Assembly (NCBI GenBank): GCA_036937835.1
Contig: CM072876.1
Location: forward strand, 16,831,001 to 16,895,000
Source: Pampus argenteus
Taxonomy: Eukaryota > Chordata > Actinopteri > Scombriformes > Stromateidae
DNA length: 64,000 nt
Direction of reading: 5' to 3'
Shown piece after piece: positions 35,217 through 47,676 of this stretch. A model generated the notes under the pieces. The model ran no database searches and was not told the origin of the DNA. It worked only from the letters and a program-made list of their open reading frames with translations. A program made the position numbers and the translations under genes. Positions within the stretch are counted from its first letter, which is position 1. Each line of letters starts with the position of its first letter.

Positions 35217-35590
35217 GAGAGGGGGTGGAAGGAAGAAATACTTTTGTTTTGTTGAATGTTTGTCCAACCCATTCATATGCAAAATTATGAGAAAATGACA
35301 TATATGGGGAGGCGTTTTCTCCAGAGGCAGGGCACAGACTGGAGCTGTTGACAGGTTGGGGAGTGGGCATCAATCATGCAACAGCTGTGAGCAGTGCTGG
35401 TGCAAGCTCAGGGCCAGGAAGGGCAGTCGTGAGCAGTCGTCTCTTCCTCCCAGCCCCCGCCGACACCTCAACAAGTCGCCGTCTATCATCGGGTTCATCC
35501 TGCCTGGAGTTGCTAAGGGACTGTGATAGAATGTAGGGGGCTAACGTTGCTACCACATATCAGAGCCAGTGTTCAGTTCAAAAACCTAAA

Positions 35591-35591
<1 letters not shown>

Positions 35592-35621
<30 letters not shown>
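35592..35621. repeat. (AT)n microsatellite in intron 4
   Basis: Uninterrupted AT dinucleotides. Confidence 0.97.
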
Positions 35622-37810
35622 CTCCACATTCTTTTTCATTCTGCTGAAGTTCACACCCAGATTCACTTCAAGGGAAATTCCACTTCCCTTCATTCTGTTT
35701 TGTCTTGTTAAATGATGGTATTTTGCCAACATTCACATTCAGTTTTACCTTCAGGTAAAGTGGTCTAAATTGCCTGATTGTTCGTTGTCAGACTTCATTG
35801 TAGCCATGTCCCAGATCTTGGTAATTGCTTTGGTCAGGACTGGATTAACCCACCAGGAGTGCCTGGATCCAAAAACGAGTCGGGGTTCCCAATAGCCCAA
35901 GTTAGTTTGAATGTAATTTAGCAGATTCGTTGAAGAATATGTATTGTAATATCAACTATAATATCAAAGGGCTATTCTACACAGCAGGGTAGGAAATATA
36001 ATATAGGAAGTAGATGTCATTGTTCCAGGACGTATTGTTTTACAGACATGTAGTTACGCAATGCTCTCATTGAATGTGATTTGGCATCAGAACTTCATTT
36101 ATGTAGATTTGTTTGTATATTATTAGTCTGCGTATGTGTATCTTCCACATGATTCTTTCCTTCAGTTTTTTTATTCCTCTCCGTGTGCCATCATGCAGTC
36201 TACAGAGACGAGGCTGAAATGGAATTTCAGCTTGCAGCACACAATTGGTGCAAATCGCAGATCTAATATTGAATTGAGTGAAGTGGTATTGAAGCAGTAC
36301 TGAAGCAGTATTGGAAGTTTGGTTATTCCAACAACAGAAGTCGCAGGGCCCTTCTGCCAAAAAACTCTTCTGCATGGCTTCCCTCGTACAGGTTTTGCTG
36401 CAGCCCCATCATTAGAGACTGGGTCACGGGGTCACAACACACATTTGTAGAGTGAGGATTACCTCATGGGCGATTTGAATACCACTCACCCCTGCCACCC
36501 CTCTCCCCACTGCTCCCCAATTAGAGCACAGCCAGCTAATAGGCTGTGGAGGGTTAAGGCAACCCCGAGCACCTCTCAAGGCCGATAAGCGCCAGATTCT
36601 TCTCTCTTAAGCTTGGATTTACTCAGGTCTCACAACTCTGCACAGAGTCGACATGGGTTTTGAAACATGACCTAAAAACTATTATACTATATATACTAGC
36701 TACTATATTATGTGTTCTATATGGTAGATTTTTGGATATAGTGGATATTTCAGTGTATCGGAAGACTTTTTTTCTCACTGCTTTTACACATTGGGTTTCC
36801 TTTTTTCATTTCGCATAATCACGGGCTCTGCTTTAGAATCTCTGCCATGTTAGCATGCAAATGATTTAACAGGAAACATAAACCGTGCACGCACATACTT
36901 CATATTTATGCACGACAACAAAAACACCCCCGCACACACACTAACCCATGCTTGGTCACAGCGGCAGCGTTGGAGGGAAGCGAGCGAGTGATTGAGACGT
37001 TTCAGGCTGTGGGGACTCTGGCAGGCTAATCCGTGAAATGAAACTTGACTGGGAGGAGGGGTGAGAGGAGAGAACACGAAAAGATAAGACAGAGTGGGGG
37101 AGTGAGAGACAGGAAGAAAAAAAAAAAGGTAGAAAGAAGAGGGAGAGCGACGAGCCCTTGAGCTATAAGGATGAGCAGACAGAGAGACAGTGGAGAGCTC
37201 AGGATGTGGTGCAAATCTGTGCTGCAGGTGAAGTAGGGCCAGAGTTTCGTATTCCTCAGTCCAGACATATGGAGAAACAAAGAGACGCCAAGGAAGAAGA
37301 GGGAAGAAGAGGACTGGAGGGTTTGGTGTTCTTCAAATGAAGTATAATGTGTCGTCTGACCATGACTACAGACAGAAAGTGTTTATACCTTTTCTGAAAC
37401 TCTCCTTGAATGTGGTGTTTGCACATGTGGCATTGTACATGTGAAAAGCAGCGGATGTTGTCCTGTGAAGAATGAAAAACAAGCGCTCGAGAGAGAGAGA
37501 AGTTCCGAAAAAAGCGAGTTTTAGTTCCGTAATCTGCGCTTTGTTTGGCAAACAGAGATCTTCAAAAGAGGAAAAGCGCAGCTTACAGCGTTGTGTGCAT
37601 CTCAGAAACAGACAAAGGTCACACAGATCCAGGGTCAGTCTAATCTAATTTCCTTTTTGCATCTTGTTGCAGAGAAATCGTGTCTTTCATCTTTGGCACC
37701 TGAGACCCAAATAAGAGTGGCACAGGCAAAATGAGATGTTATCGTCGCTTACCGTGGCCTTGCAGATGCTAGAATAAAACGTCATTGAGGTTTGGGCCTG
37801 GGGTGGGAGG

Positions 37811-37862
37811 TGTGTGTGTGTGTGTATGTGTGTGTGAGTGCACACGTGTGCGCGTGTATGTG
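37811..37862. repeat. Imperfect (TG)n tract in intron 4
   Basis: TG dinucleotides with a few A, CA and CG interruptions, mostly alternating purine-pyrimidine. Confidence 0.9.
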
Positions 37863-38916
37863 TGGAAGCACACCTTCCCTTTGTCCGTGAGGAAGATGGA
37901 GAGCGTGGGTCGAGTGTCAGTGCCAAGGCTGAAGTCGAGTGGCGCTATCAGCAGTCACTCCTCTCCACTTCACCTGCCACAGGTGGCTCTTTCATCTTCC
38001 CAGTCCACAGTCTGTCTCTTATCTTAGCCGATAATCATGAATATGGATGTCTCCATTGAGCCTTTAGTTCTAATGGCTGAAACAGAGGGAAAACAACTAA
38101 GTGCTGTATTAATGAGCCCGAATATTGCAATAGCAGTTTTGGCTCTATGCATATGCATGACCTATTTTGTTAGTTGATGTGACAGTTTTAATGATTCCTC
38201 AAAAGAATATTTCCTGACAGTTTCGTTCTCCCAGTGAACAAAATGAAGATGTTCTTAAAACATTCATAAACAAAGAATAGAAGTCATTTAATCTTTACCG
38301 CGGTAAGCGGAGTTTATCTATATTAACATCTGAGTTGTAAAAGCCAACAGGCTGGAATTTGAAAGATGAAAGCAGCAATTTGTTATTCGCTGTTTTACGA
38401 GATGAGCTAATCTCTTTGGCCATTATGTGAACGTTTACAGGGAAATGGTCTGCAGTCCTGCGCTCTTTTGATGCCACAGAGTTAGTTGCTATTGTATGTC
38501 AAGTGAAACTGTATATGGCGGTTACAGGGTGGCGATAATCAAGCTTTAAATCTCGTTCATAAATTGTGTGGGTGAGCCAAGCTTTAATTTTTTTTTTTTT
38601 TTTTTTTTTTGGAAAGACATTAACTTTTATGTCTCCAAAAAAAGCCTGGCTGTCGACATGATATACCTTTAGAAGGAAACGCAGTGAGGCCGCTGTCTGC
38701 AGCTGGGATAGTGGTATATTTCTGGAGAACAGGAAGACTGAGAGACTGTTTGTGTCTCAGCGTTCGTCCGACCGTGTAACCATGTCTCAGTCATTTCATT
38801 TCAATCTGCAGCTGCAGATTTTGTGCTGTTAACAGTAACTTTAATCCATGTGGATGGATCACCAGCGGTGTTTGCATGCTGTAAAAAAACCCACCATTTG
38901 ACTATTTCACTGTTAA

Positions 38917-39250
38917 AGGACAGCTCCACGTATCAATATTTTTATATCCGTGTTGAATATGAATGAATTACCACCCAACTCTGCAATTGCTCTCAGCTAC
39001 GCAGAGTTTTGTAGCCTCTTTTATACACATTTATATTCAGTACCACAGCTCTTATCAACCTAATTCTAGCAGTCAGATATTATGAACAAAACATAAGCTC
39101 TAATAAACTCACTGTATGCTTTCCGTTCAGCACCGATTTTTACTTTTTATTTGTTTGTTTGGTGGAGACCAAAAGTAAAGCTTAAAGAAGAGTGAATATT
39201 GCACATACATTTGTCAGGTGACCAAAAACAACTCCAAAAAAAATGAATGC
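38917..39250 (+). repeat. Possible degenerate teleost dispersed repeat
   Basis: The segment opens AAAGGACAGCTCCACGTATC and later has GGTGGAGACCAAAAGTAAAG, GAGTGAATATTGCACATACA and GTCAGGTGACCAAAAACA. This phrase order is one I associate with old dispersed repeats in fish introns. Sequence is too diverged to be sure of its boundaries. Confidence 0.4.
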
Positions 39251-39806
39251 AAGATGTGTTGACAGGCAATATATGTTATGATATGCCATAATGACCTCAA
39301 AAACATAATGTGTCATGTTTCATTGGCAAATTTCGAGTTAACAATCACTCTCCAACGATAAATATGAGACGGACTACTAGATTTTACAGTGTGTAGAGTG
39401 CTGATGGTGCAATGAGATGGATGTGGAGTGTGGGGTTAGACGACTACACTGCCTTGTTAATGACAATTCATAAAAACAGTGACATAAAACTGTGCTGCAT
39501 GAACTCTGACAATGAAATTATTCATCCCTTTGAAACTCTGGGCTCCACTCTTTGATTTTACAGCTTTCTAACGCTGACCTTGGCGCCTGCCAGAGCTCAC
39601 TTCCTTTCAGTGTACCTGTACTATTTTTTCTGGGTCTGAGTCTTATTATAATTGAGTGTCAGTATTTGGCTCTCGGGCTGGAGCTGGCATACGTTTTTTT
39701 TTTTTCTACTCAAAGAAAGCACAGATCCAGTCACACTCTTGGCTGTCACTTTACTTGGCTCTCAGTTATTTAATTCTGGCTTCCTCTGTGTGTCCACCTC
39801 TGACAG

Positions 39807-40142
39807 GACCTCCCTCAGCGCCACAGAACCTGGTCTACAACATCAACCAGACCACCGTTACCCTGGAATGGAGCCCACCGGCAGACACGGGCGGCCGCAA
39901 TGACGTTACCTACAGGGTTATATGCCGGCGCTGCAGCTGGGAACCTGAAGAGTGTGTGCCGTGTGGGCCTAATGTGGGATACTCCCCCGCGCAGTCAGGA
40001 TTAGTGGACACTTATGTGACCATCATGGATCTGCTCGCCCACGCCAACTACACTTTTGAGGTGGAGGCTGTCAATGGGGTGTCAGATCTGAGCCGCACGC
40101 AGAGGCTGTTTGCGGCCGTTAGCATCGCCACTGGTCAAGCAG
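39807..40142 (+). CDS. epha7: epha7 exon 5 (first fibronectin type III repeat)
   Basis: This 336-bp exon encodes residues 329-440 plus the first base of codon 441, and 336 bp is the usual Eph exon 5 length. It opens with PPSAPQNL and contains the FN3 core LEWSPPADTGGRNDVTYRV. Next comes the Eph-specific cysteine insert RRCSWEPEECVPCG (C368, C371, C378 and C381), then MDLLAHANYTFEVEAVNGVS. N342-Q-T and N409-Y-T are possible N-glycosylation sites. The acceptor is CTCTGACAG|GA and the donor is AG|GTAAGG. It ends in phase 1, so exon 6 should begin by completing an Ala codon. The open frame extends upstream to 39656 and downstream to 40249 into intron; those extensions include a poly-Phe stretch from a T run and are not coding. 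Confidence 0.98.
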
Positions 40143-40285
40143 GTAAGGACTACTGTATGAAAGGATTAATATTTGATAATGTTGTGCTTCTGTGGGGTGG
40201 AAGCCTCCCTTTTATCCAACTGCTGGGAAAGGAAATGTTAACTTTATAATTTAAAAAAATATATAAACTGTCCGTTAAGAAATAC

Positions 40286-40415
40286 TCTGGCCTTTATGCT
40301 AAGATAGGTTACCCAAATCCTGCATCCAGCTCTAGGTTGGTATTGATCTTCTCATCTCAGTACTGGAAAGAGAGCCGTACGTGTTTTTCTGGAAATGTTG
40401 AACTATCCCTTTAAA
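40286..40415 (+). repeat. Degenerate teleost dispersed repeat after exon 5
   Basis: CTGGCCTTTATGCTAAGATA, GGTATTGATCTTCTCATCTC, GAAAGAGAGCC and GAAATGTTGAACTATCCCTT match in order a common fish repeat whose 3' end reads AAATGTTGAACTATTCCTTT. It starts about 145 bp after exon 5. Confidence 0.6.
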
Positions 40416-42547
40416 GCTTCTTTTGGAAAGCGTGCGGCTCACACCAGTCGATGCACAGCGAACAGAGTATGATAAATGATGGCGTAGAGCTCATCTTCTG
40501 CTCCAGCTGAGAGAGCATTAGGCATTAAGGAACACAGCGATTGACAGTTTAATTTTGAAAACCTCTCACATGCAAAGTACGGTAATGATTCCCCATTAGC
40601 ATTAATGACCATAGTTTGATATGATCCATAATATTTCAAGTATGTATATTACCCAGATTAATTTAATGTGTGTATCAGCACTACAGCTGCAAACATTATT
40701 AGCTTAGCAGTGATGCAGACTCCCCCTGGTACCTTAAGAGCCTGTACTGTGTTTGCAGCTCGCTCTCGAGGGAATGCACTGTAATTAAAATGCTGTATTT
40801 TGTGGTGACAAACTCCAAAGCTTTTTTCATTCATTATTTCTATGGATCCACCCAACAAGATTCCTCTTTCACGCTCGAGCATCCATGAAACACAGTTGGC
40901 CCAAAAGAGTGTAGTGACTATGGTGATTAAAAGAAGCCCGGCTGCAGCGAGAGCACTGAAGCTTTTGCTTAATGTTTTATTATAGCTTCTGGCTAATTAC
41001 ACCCGACCTCTTCCATGTGACGGCCAGTCATGTCCTGCTGTCTTCATACGGTGCTACTTTAGTCATTGACATAGTTTAGTGTTATATAAAGCTGCTCACC
41101 TGCTGCTTTTTTATTTTATTTCAATATTTAAATTAGACTGCGCTTCACTACCAAAAAATTAGTAATCTAAGAACAAAATGATTTATTGTATAATCGACAT
41201 CTCAGTTTACTAGATGTATGTGTCTGTGGAAAACAGAGAGAGGACGAGAGAGGTGTAGTTGTGTGAGAGTGTTGGAGACAGAGACACGAGCTGCGATGTG
41301 CCGAGGGGTCGTCCGGCCAAATTATAGTGTCACTCATAATTACATGTGGCAATTATTCAGTCAACCCCGCAGAATATTTGGCCATGAGCTTTAGTGGAAG
41401 GGGGTGTTTGGTCAACATGGTCTCATTCTTACCATTGCAAGTCAGTGGCAATAGTATAACACGATGATCTTCATGGTCGAATAAAAAAGAATGCAACGTT
41501 TCGGGTATTTTGTGACCTGAGGAAGGTGGCCGACACAGTCATAACTTCCATAAGTTTTGGCTATCGTGCAAGTCAGTAGGCAGAGGTAATTGATGCTGAG
41601 CGAACACTCTGTCTTGTTTCCCTTCTTGAGCAGACATTAGCTCCACGCTGCAGCGCTCATTGTCCTGCTCACTGGACTCTCACTGTGTCCAGCCTTCTCT
41701 GGGCTGTTAGGGACTGCTTGGGCGTTTTTGTAATTGGGACGTCAGAGCTTCCTAAAACAATCAGCCCTTCCTGAGCAAGCATGCAGGACCACTCATTAGA
41801 GAATGACTGCATTATTAAAGCTTTTATGGCTCATCATTCAGAATTGATTAACCTTTGCGTGGTGAGGCGCTGGAGCCCCATAGCAGTGGAAAAAACCTTA
41901 AAAAAGAGAAGCTATCTATCTCCATGCCTCCCATCGCCACCTCCTGCATGATAATCAGCATGTACATAGGCTCGTCGCTGGGGACTGGGGGAACGAACAT
42001 GCAGTGTGTGAATGCAGATGGTGATCCATCTGATGAGGAATTCACACCTCCCCTAATTGCACCAAAGGAAATGTCTGAAGCGAGGCTGGAGCTACACAAG
42101 GTGCTGAGTGCTTATTGTTCCCAGAAACCTAATTACCTCTCAGCTCTGTCTTAAATGAGTTTAAGTAGAGGCTGCGAGTTCATAAGCTTGATTTCTCCAG
42201 CTCCATTCCTCGCAGCGCTTTGAATGGGAATTCGTCGCATCGAGGATTTTCGTTGTCTTTGCCGTCGCCATACGCTGGAAGTTAAGAGTGTGTTTCAATC
42301 AGCACTCCATTGTGAGTCGACAGCGCCACAGAGCCGCCCCTCAGAGGCCCTCCGTGCCTTAGCTTTCCTCAAGCACACTTGTAAACAAGGCCTTTGTTCT
42401 TCCAGCACACTTGTGAGTGGGCACTGCTCATAGAATAACCATTAATATTTATTCAAGCGGGTGTTCACATCTCTGTGCCAGAAAAATCACTGTGGAGAAG
42501 GGCAATGAAATAGGATTTGAAATTGGTTATGGGGGAAAGGCTACACG

Positions 42548-42571
42548 ACCTGTGTGTGTGTGTGTGTGTGT
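42548..42571. repeat. (TG)n microsatellite in intron 5
   Basis: TG dinucleotides running into TATATATACATG. Confidence 0.95.
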
Positions 42572-44782
42572 ATATATACATGCTGTGTTTTCACATTCAG
42601 TTTGAGGCCAGTGCATTGGGGTTTAGGTACCATCAGCAAGAGGTATAAACAGTATAATGAGAGAGAGGAAGAGTCTGTGGAAATTGATATTAATGTTGAC
42701 TGCTTTATTAGCCAGCAGCACAAAGCCCGTTACACCAGATAGCAACTTTTACAATAGTTGAGCTGTGCTGTGAAGTATTCACAGGCTTCATGGGAGAGTC
42801 AGAGCTGAAAACAGCGGGTGTGACTTAGTCAGCGTGCCTGATTTAGACTGTGTCAAGTTTGACTAGGAATGCCTCAGAATGCAAAGATTGCCTTGGCAGT
42901 TGTTTACAGAAACATCATTTTAAAAGCTCCTTTTCTGACACTGAATACGTAACATTGCCTGAAGTATTCAGCTTTCTGTTAGCACCCGGTGCTCCTCTCA
43001 CAGGCTGCATCAGCAATGGACTTAAAAAAAAAAAATACTTTATTCATTAAAGCCTTAATTAATGACCGTCATAAACATGACGGTGTACTGATAAAATGGA
43101 AGTGTATTTTATAACCTCCAATAGTGCTGCACCCACATTGAACGACACTTGAATACACCGTGTTTGTAAGTGTTTACTTCCTATTTGCGTACAAGCTGCA
43201 TTCATAATGCTATTCATGCCAAGTGCTAGCATTGAAAATGTTAGTATAAGTGAGGGAAATGTTATCAGGTCTGACCTAGTCTGATTGCCATTCTGGCTTT
43301 TATGTAAAAGTGGCATTTGAGCTCAACATGTAAAATTAGCATCGCATTAATGTCTAAAAAGGGGGATGCAGACTGGCGAGTTAGAAATGGATCCGAATGC
43401 TAAAACATCTCATCGGACAGAGATATCACTCATGTTTTAATTGAGCCTTTTGTGTAAATACTGAAGTGAAACAGTTTTTACATCAGAGGAATTTCAAAAT
43501 CAGCAAAATAAGTTATCGTCCGTGGTTATTTTTAGTCACCCTCCGCTTCGTTTGTTGTGCGACACTGAGAATGTAGGATAATGTTATAGTTCCCCTCAAG
43601 TATAAAGCTACTTAAACATTCAAAGAGAACAACGGGCTATATTCCCTTTAGTCCAAACTCTCTGTGCAAAAGAAAAATAAAAAAATAAAAAAATAAAAAG
43701 CATTGACGCACACAAGAATGTAAGCTAAGCATTTCACTTTGATGTGAAAAGCCTCTCTGCCTTTGCATTCCGTGAGACGCAAAGATTCTTTCATTGCTTC
43801 AGTCAAAGTCTGCTTCAGCGTCCTCCAGCAGTTTACTGTCTGGAGTTCAAGGAGTTGGATCATTATTTACCTCTATAAGGCAACAATGATCATAAAAATA
43901 TGAAATGTTGAGAGGTGCAAATTGATACCCGAGCTCCTCGGTAGTAATCTATAAGGCCCGCTTTATTGACACTTTATCATTGCTAAATGGATATTGCTCA
44001 CAGATTTGTGAAAGTAACACTAAGAGAACAATAAGGTCATTGATCTATCCCTTTTTTTGTTTTCTAATCTGCCATGGTGGCCTTAAACAGAAGGATTGAT
44101 TGATTCTGAAGAGTCCCCACTGACTAGTGCCAGCCAGTGTAATTTTCTAGTTAAGCGGATCCTCCTTTGTAGCATTTGTCCCTGGTTTTACGTTACCTGG
44201 GAGCCCATTCTTTTCACCCCCTCCATCCAGCTCCACATGCTCCCCGTAATTTGATGAGAGCTGGGCAAAGCAGTGAGATTCAACAGCTGCAATAAAACTG
44301 TGGTGGTCTCAGAGCAGCAGCTCGGAGCACTTAACCTGTAGCTTTTCTGTAAATGCCTCCTGATTTGTCTGTCACCCAATCCGTCAGCAATGAATAATTT
44401 TCATGGAAGGTGCACTTTAATTACTTTCCCATTTAAATGGCATTATCGTGGCCTATCTAGGTAATTAATCTCACCAAGTATCCTGTTTCAGCCTTTTATT
44501 GCTGGCAGACGAGCTCCCTAAATCCCCCTGAATCTGCTGTGCTTGAATGAGCCCTCCCTCATAGAAGCCGGCGTTGCCTCTTTCCCCTTCACTCGGTCCC
44601 TATCGCAGCCATTGGACAGTCCTTTTCTCTCAATGCAGGCAGCCTGTCGGAGCAACGGGCTGTTTCACTGCCTTGGAAAGGACACAGGCAGAGACATGCA
44701 TAAAGGGCTATAGTTAAGACTAGGCCTCCACCAACATGAGAGCCAGTAGTTGCAAATAGCTGCTACGTTGTGTTGATAGCCT

Positions 44783-45000
44783 TTAAAGGATTAGTCCGCT
44801 GATATTCTATATCTTTCTTATTGTCAACAAATCCTGTGAAAAGATCAAACATCAACAATGAATTGATCTGTTAACAAGTGTATTCTCTCCACTGCTGTCC
44901 GACAACTATTAAAAAACATATCAATCAGTCACACTGTTACATTTGCTTAAAAACTAAAGTGCCCAGCTGTTTTGGGAAATTACTGATCGTAGAGAAAGTA
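44783..45000 (+). repeat. Possible teleost dispersed repeat
   Basis: TTAAAGGATTAGTCCGCTGA, TATTGTCAACAAATCCTGTG, GTTAACAAGTGTATTCTCTC, CCACTGCTGTCCGACAACTA and CCAGCTGTTTTGGGAAATTA recall a repeat widespread in teleost introns. No terminal inverted repeats or target duplication were identified. Confidence 0.45.
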
Positions 45001-46033
45001 TATATTTATCACCTAATAAATATACATCTTCAGTAGGTTTTTGTTAAAAAGGAAGCATATAGAATAATAGCAGACACGACACGACATGAGTATGCATGTT
45101 AATATAGCGCTAATCAATGTAGAAAACCTTTTCTTATATAGTGTGTGAAAGGGGTTCTTCTTCTGGGTAGCATTAATAAGTTATTATTAATTTTAGGGGA
45201 ATCTGCATGCTGTATTGTTGGACTTTTTTGTATTATTGGAGATTTTACAGACTCACCTGTTCTGTCACAATCAAATAATGGAACAATGAAAATGTAATGA
45301 AATATAATTATTATTACAGAATTTTGTAGTGGACCTAAAGGAAATTCAAAACATCAGCAAAAAAACGTCTAAATATGTTCATTCATTCTAACAGCTAAAA
45401 AAATAATATTGATTATTAAAATATTCCCTCACCTATTCAAAGAAGAGAAAGAGTTAATGCTGAAACTAAAATCACGCCAAAAAAACCCAAAAAAACCCAA
45501 ATATTTATTTTTTACTCCTGCTGGTATAAAGCCAAACATATTATCAACTAGATTATTTCTAATTGCAGCAACATTACTGTTATTACTATAATTGCAACTC
45601 ACTATTAATTTTCTGTTTTTCTTTGACTCTCTCTCTCCCATTTTCTATTGATTATCTTTGTTTCTGTGCTCAGACGAGCTCTTATTAGTTCACTTCTGAA
45701 AAGCGTCTGAAAAGTTGCAGCATTCTGATGTTTTGGTCTCAGCTGGAAGTTAAAAAAGGCTGATTCACATTCAGCCTCATCTTATGGACGGTGTTCCCTC
45801 GGAGCACACAGCTTTTAATTATTCAGGGGTTTTTTTTTCTTACCTTCCACATAGCAGCTCAGCTTTTCAGTCAGATTCTTACCTTTCTGGAATCACATTT
45901 TTTTTCCTCTCACAGACATCAGCAGCTCTCATTTATCAGCCGAGACATTTGACGACTCATTTTTGCAGAATTTGGCCGCTGGGCAACTTTCCCTGAGCAT
46001 TGTTGCACTTATCAGTGTTTGCAGAATATTAAA

Positions 46034-46035
<2 letters not shown>

Positions 46036-46067
<32 letters not shown>
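46036..46067. repeat. (GT)n microsatellite in intron 5
   Basis: Uninterrupted GT dinucleotides, about 115 bp before a tRNA-derived SINE fragment. Confidence 0.97.
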
Positions 46068-46068
<1 letters not shown>

Positions 46069-46182
46069 TTAACGATATCTTAAACCCCCTCTGTAAACAA
46101 ATAAGGATTTCTCTGCAGGCGTAAAGAAGGGAGCTCAGACATTGAAAAATGTTTGAATAGACTGCATGTTTACTTGTTGGCG

Positions 46183-46290
46183 ACAGGCTGGCTGAGTAGA
46201 CTGATAGACCACTGAGTTAAAGGTTCAGCTCGCAGAATTACTTGCAAGTCACTTTGGATGAAATCATCCGCCAAAATTCCTTAAACATAC
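46183..46290 (+). repeat. tRNA-derived SINE fragment
   Basis: A polymerase III A-box-like TGGCTGAGTAG (46189-46199) and a degenerate B-box GGTTCAGCTC (46222-46231) are 22 bases apart. They are followed by CAAGTCACTTTGGATGAAAT and CATCCGCCAAA, a diverged version of the GTC-CTTTGGATAAAAGC-TC-GC-AAAT core found at the ends of many fish SINEs. The order fits a tRNA-derived SINE on the + strand. Confidence 0.55.
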
Positions 46291-47641
46291 AAAATTATCA
46301 CACTCATTATTATGATCCATCTGTCACCAAATTTGTCTTTACGAGGAAGCAGACTAAAAGTCTCTGAGGAAACACGAGCGTTTCATTCAGAATGCTGAAG
46401 CTGAACATATCCAGCCTGGGTCATTTTCCTACTTTATAATAAGTCACTTAAAGATACAGTGGTGAAAAACCCAGCTAGATGCTTCCTCAGGGCAAATCAT
46501 TCAAAATAAGTTTAACAAAAGAACAGTTCCTCAATGCAGATGCAAAACTGTTGGTATTATTTGTATACCCTCAGTATAATGGACGTGTATGAAATGTTCT
46601 TTTTGGTGCTAAAAGCCTTGAAAGATTAGATGTTTAGTTGCTTTACAGTGATTTTAAACACTTTAAACTGAACTGTGGAACAAGGGGCAAATAAAACTGA
46701 AACATATCTGCATGGCTTTATACCACTGGAGCTAAGTAAGAATAAAATAATAATAATAATAATTAAAAAAACAAACATGCATGAGCAAATGAAGGCTCCT
46801 GAGCCACCACAGGCTGACAGATTACGAGCAGGGAATATTCGCTCAGTAGAAATTACAGACCTGAGGGGTATTTGATGAGAAATGTCACTGTCGACCAAAA
46901 TGGAACTCTAATATATTTGGTCTCAGGTTTGTTGGACACTTATTAATGTCTCTCAGTGAGCGCCGCTAATTAAGGTAGTCAGTCTGGTGCGGCAGATGAA
47001 GCGTGGGACAAATAACAGCCTGACCCGAGAACAAAAGAGCTGCGATGAGAACGTACATATTTAGCATCGCAGCGAAGCCCTGGGAGTGCACCGTGTTCTC
47101 AAGTTGAACAACAAAAGCTCCCTCACTGTCGCGCCTGATTATTCATCTTCTCACTTCAAATGCTGATGATCTTTTTCTCTCGCAGCTTGTGAGAGTTTGG
47201 AAAGCATTTGATGAAGCTGAAGTTTTTATGAATCATAAAATCTGTTCTGTGGATCAGGTGCACACACAAAAAAAAACAAAAAAAAACATGCTTATTGGAG
47301 TGAGACTATATAACTTTTGAAAAGGTTCTTCTGCTAATTAAAAGGCAAATGTTTACCTCAAAATATCCTACAGAACAATCAATGATGAAGATAGACAAAA
47401 AATAAAAAATAAATAAAAATGAGCCGTCATTGACCTCTCTGAAAAATTCTAACTTAAAAGTTGCACTGTGTGATTTCAAGCGTTGTCCGGTCAGTGAAGG
47501 CAGCTGGCTTTGGCTCTGGAATGCAGCAGCTCTCCATTTTACTGCCCACGGGTGAGTGTAAGGCCTCAGTAAACACCAAAATACTTTCTTTCCTTCTCTC
47601 TCTTTATCTTCTCCCTCCTGACTCGCATATACTTTCATGGA

Positions 47642-47644
<3 letters not shown>

Positions 47645-47673
<29 letters not shown>
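47645..47673. repeat. (AC)n microsatellite in intron 5
   Basis: Uninterrupted AC dinucleotides. Confidence 0.97.

Positions 47674-47676
<3 letters not shown>

Larger units (their letters stand above)
32202..39806 (+). other. epha7: epha7 intron 4 (7.6 kb)
   Basis: The intron is bounded by GTAAGT and CTGACAG. It holds (GTTT)n at 32658-32684, (TG)n at 33086-33115, a CG/TG alternating tract at 33377-33411, a dispersed repeat at 33951-34140, a small inverted repeat at 35174-35216, (AT)n at 35592-35621, a TG tract at 37811-37862, a T run at about 38588-38610 and a degenerate repeat at about 38917-39250. No extra exon is seen. Confidence 0.85.

Noticed and set aside
39656..40249. Reading exon 5 as a 197-codon gene starting at 39656
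   Set aside because: The upstream part includes a poly-Phe run from a T tract and crosses the AG acceptor. The 3' part runs past the GTAAGG donor.
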